Source: Phylloscopus collybita | Taxonomy: Eukaryota > Chordata > Aves > Passeriformes > Phylloscopidae | Assembly: GCA_027886175.1 (NCBI GenBank) | Contig: JAJNNQ010000013.1 | Location: forward strand, 4,049,501 to 4,113,500 | DNA length: 64,000 nt | Direction of reading: 5' to 3' | Part shown: piece by piece, positions 21,501 to 33,500 of the stretch | Numbering within the stretch: position 1 is the first letter of the stretch | Layout of the letters: the number at the start of each line of letters is the position of its first letter | Made by a program: the position numbers and the translations under genes | Notes under the pieces: model-generated | Told to the model about the DNA's origin: nothing | Database searches by the model: none | The model's input: only the letters and a program-made list of their open reading frames with translations

Positions 21501-24500
21501 TGCCACACCTGATAGTAATGTTGGCAGTTATGTAAAATAGATAGTGCTAGCTAGTACTCAGTACTTAAAATGTATTTTCTTTCCTCTAGGTAGAGCCTGT
21601 ATTAAGAACCTGTTTGAAGAAGGTAAAGTCACATTCATAGTAAAATATGTTTCACTGCAGGTTATTGGGGGAGGGGTGTGTGTGGAGAAGTGACATCAAG
21701 TAGGCACAAAGATCTATCAGACCTGATTTCCTCCTGGTTAATTTTCAATAAACTAGTATCCTTACATGGTACTTTTTTTTTGTGAAGGAGAAGACTTTGA
21801 TTTATACCTTTAATTTCCAGGGGTCAGTTCTGCTTTACTGGGCGACCCTGCTACAAATCTGTGTACCAGTGAGCAATTCTGTTAGGGAGAGTCAGTATCT
21901 CATAGGATTTGGGCCAAGTGGGTTGGAAACTTGTTTTGTGCCAGGTTGTTGCAAAAGAGTTTGAGATTTTGTTTTAGCATTGCTTGTGTTTGTCTATACT
22001 GAAATACCAGTTTAATTTGTTGGTGGAATGGAAGTTACTGTATGGGTAACTGTTCATTGTAGCTGGGTATGTGTGATGTATTGAGATGTATGTGTGATTG
22101 CTTTGCTGGAAATTTTCTGTTCTATTTCCATTGTAAGTAAATTTATACCATAATTATTTTCACTAGTTCTTCAGTTTCTGCAGAAGTTGCTGCTTGACAT
22201 ACAGGAAGAAAACAGGCAAGTGAATTCAACAGAAGCTCTATTTTACCTGGTTTTATTTCACTCTTAAAAGATAATTTGATTTGATTTGGTTTGAAATATC
22301 ACTTTGGTAGCCATACATTGATGAAAGATGGGAATATCATTTTATAGTGATGCAGATTTTAAATAAAAACTGATTAATTTCTTTTCTTGTGGCAATATGA
22401 TAATAAAAGAGAGGTAAGGCACTGATACTGTTAGAGTTACTACTAAGAGTAGAGTAAAACTCCGTGATGTTCCACGAGTGTTTAATTCAGTATTGATATA
22501 CTTTACATTTTCCAGCATTTCATAAAGTGAGGCTTCTTCACTGTGGTCTCTCATTCTGTGCTGAGAGGAGAAGAGTACTTAATGAAGTGTTTTGTGGGCT
22601 GAAAGTTTCAATATTTTCTGTCTTCATGATAGAAAAAAGTCTCATCATGTAAATATCTTTCATACATGGAGGAACCACTTGAAAAATTAGAAAAGAGCAG
22701 CACTGCATTCTTTCGGCCTTTTTGGAAGGTTTCTGTAAAAGTTCAGCTCTGCTCAGGCAGAATCACATGAATGAAAGTTTGTCACAGGAACCTGCAGAGA
22801 ATGTAGCAGTCATTTTTGTTTGTTAACTTCATTTTAACAGACTGCCCTTGAGTCTGCTCCTTGTTTCCTGTAGTTACATAACTGATCAACTCAAGCAATA
22901 AATTAGTTTTTACCATTAATTCTATCTCAAGTTGATGGAAGATGGTTTTCTGGGGATGGTGAAGAATGATTTTAATTTGCTTCTTGTGTGCTTGCTTGTC
23001 TCTTTTTTTTTTTCCCCCAGAAAAAATCATGGAAATCGTATTGTTCAGACTCAGCTGATGCACGATTTACTGATAGCCATTAAAGTTTCAATGATGCTTA
23101 TACAGAAATTGCAAGAAAATATCCAGGGAAGTCTTTGGAAACACAGTGAATCTTTTGTTTGGCAAAGTATGTGTAGTTTACTGAAAAGTTCCACAAACTT
23201 CCTAATGGATGGTAAGTTTAGTAACGCTCAAATCCTAATATTTTTATTAACTTGTTGTCTTTGTAGTAAACAACCTGTACGTATAAAAACTTAGTTTAGC
23301 TTGCATGGAAATTGAACTACTGAGATTAATGAGAATGGGAGCAGTAGTTGGTTTTTTGATGAGCTATGATTTGTAGATTGCAGTTTTAGAGTGTACAGTT
23401 TAACTTGTCCCACTATAAAAGCCAAGATTAATGCTGTTATTAATAATTCAAAACCTAACAGAAATGCTTTTGAGAGTCACCAAATGTCTGTGCCTACCAG
23501 AAATATCTACACCTCTATGAAACATGCTGTCAGAACTATTTATGGCCACACCATAACTAATAGTGTTTTCTTCTCTTACAGACATTTTTATCTAGTAGAA
23601 TTTATCACATGTTAGTAGTCTCTGCCACAGCCCTCCTTGCCTTAGTGGGCAGTCCTGTGTTTTCTTCTGTTAAAGATATTAGCAGTTTCTTATTACACTG
23701 GAGGATAAAGTTATTAATACATGCCATCCAGGTGGACACTCTAGATTTGTGATGATACAACTACAAGTAGTCTAGCAAAATTCAAGACCATCTTTTAGGA
23801 TTTTGCTATATAGTTCTAGCAGACAGCGTTTGCTGCATTCTAATGTGAAATATCTCTGCTGTGTAGCAACACTCCTGCAGACTGTTCAGACTACCTCAGG
23901 ACTGGCTGTTATTCTCTTCACCAGAGCTATGTATGAACCAGTTGAGGAATTACCTTCACTGGTAAGTGTATTTCTTGGCTGAGGACTGTGCAATATCATG
24001 GTGTTGTTACCCTGTGCTATCAGTTTGCTGATGCAGATGCCAGGGCTTGCCAGCCTCTCTGTCCTTAGCTGGAATATAATCCTTTCTTCTCTCCATGCTA
24101 TATGAACTAATAACACTTGGGTTTTGAATTTGACAGACACTGTTTACAAGAAATCTCTATGCACAAACCAGGTTTTCTGCTGTGCTGAGGTGCTGTAATG
24201 GGTGTGCTTTTGGTGTTGCAGATCAGTGACTTGCTCCTTGGGACAGTGGAACACTCAGGTGTGCCAGGGTGGTTCCTGAGGAGCTGTGGGGTTCTGTGCA
24301 CAGCAGAGCTCCCAGACTCAGTGCGGCTCTTCCTTTGCCATGGAGCACTGGCTATGCTGGATTGGAAAAATGGCAGCATGGGTGAAAGTGGAGAGAAACT
24401 ATTACTGGATATTGCATCAGTCTTGTTGTCGCTGAGTTCAGAGTAAGTTTGTGTTTTCATGTTTGGGAGAAGAGGTTGATCTTTTTAATTCTATTTTTGC

Positions 24501-27500
24501 ATGACCCCTGTGGTCCTGGTGGAATATCTCTGATGTTTTCAGTGTAATGATACCAGGTTTTGCCAGAGATCATGCAATCTTTTTAATGTAGTCATAAAAA
24601 TTCTGTAAATTTGAAAAATATAATGATGTTGCATGTGTAGTTCTAAGTTTCAGTATTTTTCTTGCATACTAAAATTTTGTTTCTCAACATGAATGGGATA
24701 AATTTAGCAATTCCTTTATGGTAAGGTGTGTCAGTATCAGTTCTTATGTATCTGTCTAAGATAAATTTCAGTTTCAGGACATCATGTCCTCTCCTTCTGA
24801 AAGTTCAGAGGAAAGCAAAGTGTGCCAGTGAGTGGGATACTTGAAGTAAGATGAGTTTTAGTTGGGTTTTTTTCTGGCTGCTTGCATCTAAGGGCCCAGC
24901 AGCACTATTGGGTTGGAGTTAAAAATGTGTATTCCATTCACCCTTTGATTGTGCCTTGGAAATCAGTTTTGTGATTTTGGTTTTGCACATAGGATGCTCA
25001 GTTTTGATAGTTTTATATGGCAATGAAAGGTTTTCCTTACATTTTCAAGAAGCATGCAAAAACATAATGCTGCTCAAATGTTAGCAGGTGCATAGTAATT
25101 TTTTTTTTTGTTTGTTTGTTTTTCTGTTGTGGGGCTTGTATGGTTTCTTTCCCCCATTGTTAAGGGATTTAGCTGCAACCAGTTAATAGCACATCAGGTA
25201 ACTAAGCATGTACTTGGCAATATCCAGTTGATCACTTCTGTGTTTATTCCTTTTCCTCCATGAATAGCTTGTGTCTCCTAACATGTTTTCATGTAAGATA
25301 AATGAATGTGATGAATAGTTATTCTGAAATACAAAATTTATTTTTCTAAAATACTGATAAATGAAGATAATAAACTTTTTTGTGTTTGTTCTTTTTAGAA
25401 GGTTGAAAGAATCCAGTGTGGCAACATCTTTGTCTAGAATCCTTGCTATTTGGACTAATTCGGCACTGGCTGCCCTTGTTTCAGGCTCTCCAGATCTAAA
25501 AATCAAACTTAATGGGTGCTCTGATATAATTGGGAAGCTGCTGGAATACATTTATACACACTGGGACCACCCTCTGGATGCCATCAGACACCAAACCAAA
25601 TTGATTTTCAAGAACCTCCTTCAGATACACCAAACCACCATTGCAGGATCCAATGGAAAATCAGACCCGTTCTTTGCAAGGCTGATAAAGCATTTGCTGA
25701 GCTTGGATTGGCATGTGAAAGGGAAATATGCTTCTCTTGGTTGTCTGGTAGAGTGTGTGGGCACTGAAAATATACTGCAGTTGGACAGAACAATTCCAGT
25801 ACAAATCCTGGATGTGATGAGTGATCAGTCTCTGGCACCTTACGCTAGTGATCTTCTGGAAACCATGTTTACAAATCACAAGGCCCATTTTACTTTGAGT
25901 TTTCAGGAGGGCACCTGGATTGACCAGTGGCACAGCATCTGGGTTTCTCCTCTTCTGGTAATACTGTGTGAAGGGAATCATGACCAAACTACTTACATAA
26001 TAGATTACTATTTACCAAAATTGCTCAAATGTAATCCTGACAGTCTGAGCTACATGATAAAAATTCTTCAGGCCTCTGCAGATGCTAATCTGGGTAAGAA
26101 AATAAATTTTGTATTTGCACTTATGATTTGATTTAAAGAAAATCTTAGCCATGTCGTTTCTGGTCTATTATTATTGTTAGAGTTAATTTGTGGTTATTAT
26201 TGCTATTAGTATTTCAAGGTGAAAATCATAATCATAAGTGTCTCTTTGTGCCATGAGCAGAATCCTTCTGTGGGTGCCTTTTGGTTCTCTTTACCAGGGT
26301 TTGTTAAATTTCTGTATTCTTTACTGCTAGTTTACTTTTATTTCTTACACAAGTTTATCCAGTAACAGATTGGTTTTTTTCTTGTAAATATGTGGATACA
26401 AGATTTATAATGGTTTGAAGTAATTTAGTATGACTCTGAAATAATGACTTGTGAGACCTCACAAGGTCTTTTTTCCACATGACATATTTGAGATGCAGCT
26501 TTTTGGGAACCAGGTGATTTGGAACTAGTTTAATCTATAGCAGCACTGTCTTTTGGAATTTGTGGAGTAGAAATAAAGGGGGATGGGTCATGTGTTGAAA
26601 GTGCTGGGAGTTTCTGACAAGCACTGCAAATAGTATATTGCTTGTGTTAATCAAACAGTAATTATTACTGGTTTTCATCTTCTTTAGGCTCTTGCAGTAC
26701 TAGAGGAGCTCTTGGAGCATTAATGGCATGCTTGAGAACAGCCAGGGCTCATGGACACCTGGAACTTTCAAATATCTTGAGCAGTGGTCTGGTATCCACT
26801 AAGTGTATAAAACAGGGTCTGGTTCATCAGCACAGCCAGGTAAAGGGACAACAGTTTATGTTTCCTTTAGATGAGGATAATTGCTTGGATCCTGATTACT
26901 GTATTAGAGTTGTATTAAAACAAGGGTGTCATCACAGGTGTCAGTAACTCTTTTGTGGTATACTTTTAAATATTTTTCAGGTTTGCATTGATGCTTTAGG
27001 TTTACTCTGTGAAACCCATCGTACTACAGAAATTGTGTCTCTGGAAGAAATGCAACTAATTCAATTTTTTATGATGTACAACTTGAACAACCAGTCTCCT
27101 TCTGTAAGGCAACAGATCATTTCTCTGCTGAGAAAGGTAATTTCAAACTATGGGCATTGCCTAATGTGCCTCTTACATTATTTTTAACACCATTTAAAGA
27201 GAAATAATGACTATATTATAAAGTTGCTCATTGGAAAGAATAGAAGCTCTAAGAGTAGGACTATGCTTTATGCATTACCTAGCTGAATGGTGTTAAGTCA
27301 TCACAGGCAAGGATGGCTTAGACAAAATATGAAGTGGCAGAGGCATGGTGACTTCATGGATGGTGGTGGGTGTTGCTTGAGCTGCCAGCACCTGCACACT
27401 TTGCCAATAGCAAAGCAATTGCTGGAGTCAACAGTGAACCTTGTGTTGCCTTGGCTGGGGCCTAAGGCTGTGCTTACATGGATTTGTCACACCTCAGGCA

Positions 27501-30500
27501 GGTTCAGTCACTTCATCACCCTCAGAAACCTGACCTGGAAAACAAAGTAGAGGAATATTCAGCATGATGTGGCTGTGCCATTACAGTCTGCAGGGAATGA
27601 GTCTCCATCTGGTGGAAGGTGTTAAGGAAGTTATCCTCACATGTAGCTCATGGCAGAAGGATGGGGATAAAATGAGGAACCACGTACATATAAAGAACAT
27701 CTTGGAAGATGTATATGGCAAAAGAAAGCAGTGTGGAAGGAAAAATAATTAATTTGAGAAGGGGGGAAAATGAGGGAGTCAGTTTGGCAAAAACAAAAGA
27801 GAAATCCGATCTTTTTCCTTTCTTACCTGGTGCAGTCTGAGGAGCATGAGGTGGAAAAGTCATGCTAGATTGGGAGTGTGGTAAGAAAGGAAATGTTACT
27901 TATGGGTAGTAAAAGAGGTGGAGGAAGCACTTTTGAAGTGAGTCAAACTCTAAGAGACATTGAGGCTGTGGAAGTTACCTGCCTTCAGGTTTTTTTACAG
28001 ATGAACACAGTTCCACAAGAAAATGAGGTAGGAGGAGAAGGCTTGGCATGAATTTAAGGAGGGAGATAGAAGAAGGTGTTGGAGGTGTAAAGGGAGGAGA
28101 GAAAAAGTTGGTCACAAGACAGCTGGGAAGCAAAACCTTGGGTTTGGAGTGCAGAGGCAAGGATCTCTTCTGCAAACATCCTAAAAATTACAAGCAGTGT
28201 GATTTGGAAAATAAGCTGAAAATCTCCCTTTCCCTTATTTTACTGTCGATGATTCTTGTCTCACCTATGTTTTCTTCTGTTTTAAAAGTTATTTTGCAGG
28301 ATACAAGAAAGTTCTCAAGTGCTTTATAAATTGGAGCAAAATAAAACCAAGCAAGAGTTAGTTGAGAACTCCACTAAAATGCCTCCTTTGAGGATTTTGC
28401 AGCAGTATAAAGTAAGTAGACTGCTGGAGATGCTGGTACTAGAGGTGGGATAGCATTTCTGAGAGTTCATTGTTCCTGAACACCACTGGGTAGGTTAGGC
28501 TCTCTGTGTGTGTTAGGCAATAGCACAGTGCAGAAGGAAGAAACCTGTAAAGCCAAGCAGTGCTGTGGAGCTTGTCCTCTGATGCACTTGTGCAAGTTTA
28601 TTTTGACTAGATACACTGGTGCTGATGAACTGAATGCCCATTGTTTTTTGGAAGGTGTCTTTAAGGTAAATTTTGTTTGAAACCAATAAAGGTTATTTTC
28701 TGAGGGATGTGCATTGAAACAGCAGTAAGTGAGGAATGGCTGGAGAGGTACCCTTAATCAAAAAAAAATCGAGTAAGTGTCCTGTCATGTGTTGGCCATT
28801 TAGTAGTGAGCTTTAAATGATGTGTGTTATTTGGACTTAAAATAGAGATCAGTTGAGCTTCAGTCTTTTTCTAGGTCTCCAGAATAATCAGTGAGTGAGA
28901 GAATGAATGACAAGAGCTTTAGCATGAAGACTTCTTTTGTATTTGTCCTTTTTATCCTATTTAAAGGCTCACATCATCAGTTTCTCAGTGTCAGTCTGTT
29001 CCTTGAGTTCTGCTTTTCTTGGTCAGCTAATTTTCAAGACTTAATACAGTGGTTGTCTTTTTGTGGGGATGGGGAAGGGAAACTGTTGCATTTAAAACCT
29101 CAAATGATTGTCCAGCCTTCAGAGTACTCTAAGAAACAAGAAACTCTGTCTGTGCTGTGAATGTTGGCCTCCTGGTTTTCCAAAATAATCTGTAAGTTCA
29201 TAATTTTTGGGGTACAGCAGAATGTCCTGAATTCAGTTACTTAGGTTGTTTGTTTGTAGGGCGGCAAGTAAACGGTTTTAATTTTTTTCTTGTGGTTTTT
29301 TCCCCCCCATCCATACAGGATTTCATGTCATCTGTATGTGCCAGACTTTTTGAGGTATTGTTTCCTGGTTCATCACACCCAACCAGGTTTTCTGCACTAA
29401 GTATTTTGGAATCGATAGCAGAAATATTTTCTGTTCCAAAAGGTAAGGAGTCTAATTTATAGACTTCAATAGACCCTAGGACTGGGAGGTATTGAAGAAG
29501 CCTTTTTTATGCCAGCTAGTCGGTTTCTGTCAAAGTAAAAGGCTATTCTCAGCCCTTAATTTCTATGGCTTTTCCTGGGTTGTTTTTGTTTTACCTCAAT
29601 GGAGGATAGTTAGTTTTATTGGAAAAAGGAATATTGAAGTAAATGCAAATAATTAATGCCTGTTGCATAGCTTCTATAAATTCGGATTTTCTTGCACAAC
29701 CTGTTTTTTTGGAAGGTTTGTTTTGTTTGGTTTTTTTTTTTTTATTTTGAGGAAAACTTCAGGTCAAGTTTCAATGTGTTTGGTAACTTCACTCCGTTTT
29801 CCTGTGCATATATCTTGAAATGCTGAATTCACAAAATCTCTTGCTTGAAAAATATTGCATATCCACATGATATTATACTAAACAGAAAACAGTTTTATTG
29901 TGTAGTTAATGATGGTGTACTGGTGTTATTTTAAATTTTCTTTATGATTCTGTGACAGTCTTAATTCAAGAAATATTTGTTAGAGCCTTGGAGTATTGGT
30001 ATTCTTGCTAAGTCTTGTCTCTGAATCATATGGTCAACATGAAAATATGTTTCAGTCCTAAATTCTAAAACTTTTCTTTAAAGAAATGAGTTGTCTAAGA
30101 CTAAAATTGATTTTGAGAGGGAATAAAAAATGGCATCTTGCTAAATTATTTCTCAAAACCCCTTGATAAATGAGCACATTAATGTTGTTTTTATGAGTAT
30201 GTAGTATAGTGTTACTGCTTTTTTAAAAAAATATGAAGTTATTATCCTCAGTTGTTTGTAATAGCAGCTGAGGATTTTATGAATTGGACATTACTTCTAT
30301 AAAGGTGACTCAGCTGTTGTGTTCTGTGCTGTATTATAGTGCAGTTGTTTACATCCTAAAATTTCTGCCTTCTCTACAGGATTAAGTCAAGCCACCAGAA
30401 TTCACAACTCATTTATATCTAAATTAAAACCAAAAGGAATTGTAATGGCTTACATTTTCAGGGATTATTCCTACGACAAAGTAACTCAAAACACCAAGTG

Positions 30501-33500
30501 CCAAAACACACTGAAGCTTTCAACCACTTTTTTGAAAGGAATTATTTCCTAATATTACATACTTACAGAAAAGAGTTTTTAAGCAAAACTAAATGAGGAT
30601 TGTTTTTAATGCTGAATTGAAAGGGAGTAAATGGGATTCTGGTTTTGGCAATAATTTATTTTCTATATTACTAAGAGAAATTACTAAGTAATTAAATACT
30701 AAGAGTATTTTTAAATAAGGTAAACCTTTTTTATTCCTAGCAATGGTAAATATGGTATTTTAAGGGCTATTAAGAGAAGTAATATTAAAATAGTCATTTA
30801 GCTAAAATTTTAATGCTTCTTTTAGTATAGCAAAGCAGAATGTGAAGATAGTGCTTATTCTGGAAGGAGTTACAGCACAACTATCTAAGGCATTAATTTC
30901 TTTGAACAGGCCAGGCACAAGTTTTTCAGCTGGATCAGGAGATGGATTCTGCTCGTGTCCAAACTTTGATCCAGTGTTTTGCCAGTACTTTTGAGGAAGT
31001 AAAAATTCTGGCGTTCAGACTTTTGATGAAACTACGTGACGTTGCATTGAATTTACAGGTATGGACTTGAAGAGTTTAGAGGGAGTAATTTTGTGGAAGA
31101 TGAATGTTCTGTAGTATACCAGGTTCTTTTGTTAGGTACAGAGCAGGAACCCTGAACCTTAGAAGCCAGCCCAAGTTGCCTGCAGTAGTGTTCATCACTG
31201 ACACCTTCTCTAGGTTGTTGTACAGCTTCTGTCCTTGCCTAAGGAGACTTGTTTCACTGGTGGATGAAGGAGTTGGGGAAGTTCATTGGGTATGACTATG
31301 AACTATCAGAGAAATAGTTAATGCAAGCTCTTGGCTTAGCTGTGACTTCCCTTTGTAAATGATTGATGCATTTTGACTTGGTTATTCTTGTACTTTGAGG
31401 AAATTCAACTCCCTGTTTCCTTTCCTTTCTGATTGATCTCAGATTTGAATATCTGATTGGTTTTTTTGATTTGTCGTAAGTTTTGCCCTTTGAGTTGATA
31501 CTGATTTGTCTGTAAAAATTTCATGAAAAGTTATTTTTAAATTCATTAGTATAGATGAACAAATACTGTTACCAAATAAACTGTACTTCTCTTTAATGTC
31601 CATTAGCAGATAAAACACAGTAATTTGAAAAAAAATATTTTCATGTGAGGTGCAGTGTGATTGAATACTGCTTTATAAATGGCTGTCCCCATCCTCAATG
31701 TCTGTGTAATTGTATCCTTGCTAAATACATGCATATGCATGTTTTGAGTGTAAGGTAGTCAGTGCACAAAACAAGTGTTTCTTAAGATATATGTACCAGC
31801 ACACTTAATGAAAAGCAGGTTCTGAGATTCCAGGGTGCTAAGAAGCTTAACTAAATCAGTCTGAAAGCTCAGTTAAATGAACAATATTATTGCTTTGTTT
31901 TTGGTTTGGTTTTTTTTTCAGGATTCTGAAAATCTAGATCTTCTATTCCAAGCAGCGATTGATCTTAGCACAAGTACCAAGCCATATGATTGTGTCACTG
32001 CTTCATATTTGTTGAACTTTTTGGTGTATCATGAAGAACTGCAGCACATTTGTTTAGGAAAATGGCTTGAGCATAACCCCCAGATAGATGGAAACACATC
32101 AGTGACTACAGTGGAGAAGAACACTTTGGCAGGTAAGATTTAGGAGGAAAAGTTTTTTTATATTTATTGGAGGCTGCTCTTCCATAAGGCTTTGGTAGGA
32201 GGCTTAGTGAGTAAGAGATGCTTATTTTTTTAACAGGATTTTATGTATATTGTGTTTTGCTGTTAGAAGCCAGGTTCTTTAGTACGATCTTAATCTAGTC
32301 CTGTTTGTGCTGAGGCTGTTGAATATTCTGTAAGATGGCTTTTGTTATTATTTTGACCAGTGACATTTGAAAGAGCTGTGGAGGCCCAAGGAGTGAGCCT
32401 GGTGAAGCTGAGTGCAGGAAGTGCAGGGAAGGACCCTCTGCTTCTCCAGAGGGAGGGCAGCTGTAGTTGGTCCATTTTTCAATACTTGATGTTGGCAATG
32501 CTGCCCCTTGGAGCTCTGCTCACTTGGACCCATTTTGCTGTGTGATTTGCAGTCCTGTGAATACACATCCACAGTAATGAGGCTTTGTTCCTATATGGAA
32601 TATTTTTGTTTGGTTTAGTGCCTCTGGGTGAAAGATGGCTCTAGATCTGGCAGGTTTGGCAAAGTTGTTAATCAAGCTTCCTCTACCTTAAGTAATCTTC
32701 ACTGAAACTAAAATACTTAAGCTCATTATTTGTAATAAAACATTTTATATAATCTGCAGTAATCTCACTATTCTATATTTTTTGTGCCATTCTTGGCTTC
32801 TCTACAGATGTCTGTTAATACTTTCTTCATATGCAGTGAAATCACAATTTTGAGACATGGTTGTGGTTGCCATGAGTGAAGGAAATGTGTGGATAACCTC
32901 ATGTCTCATTGCTCTGGGGTATCTGCTGCTGGTGGTGATCCATGGTTCCTTGTTAGGATCTGTGATTTGTTCCAATTCTGGCACTGAGATGTCACAAGCT
33001 ATAAATAGAATTAAAATAGGCACGTATACACTTGAAAATTGGTCAGGTGGTTTAGTGGAAAACATAAGGTTCAAATGTATAATTGGATCTTTAATATTCT
33101 GCTGTGCTCATCATTGTATTAATGTGGCTGTGAGGGTGAAGTCTGACTTGCAGTATGGGGCAGGTAACTCCTTGTGACTTCATCATGAGCTGTGGGGTTG
33201 TCCCTGAGCATAGGATGTGGGCTGTGCTTTTCACAGCTGCCATTTGGTTCAGAGACACAGATTAAATTGACTATAACAAATATTGCTGGAGTTGAGCTGA
33301 AAATCAATGATAACTGAAAATCAGTGGCAGCATATGTTTCAATGACAAAAGAGGGAAAAGCATAATAAAGGAAATTGCTGTGCATATTCCATTGAATTGT
33401 TGTGTACACAGGTTTTATTTCTGTTTCTTAAAGCAGATTTGTTTCTGAGAAAATACAGTATATGAATGTTCAATGCAAAATCTGTGCTTTAAAATATTTT

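Noticed and set aside
25361..25398. In-frame ATG upstream of THADA exon 10
   Set aside because: This is intron before the TTTTTAG acceptor. The conserved sequence starts at 25399.
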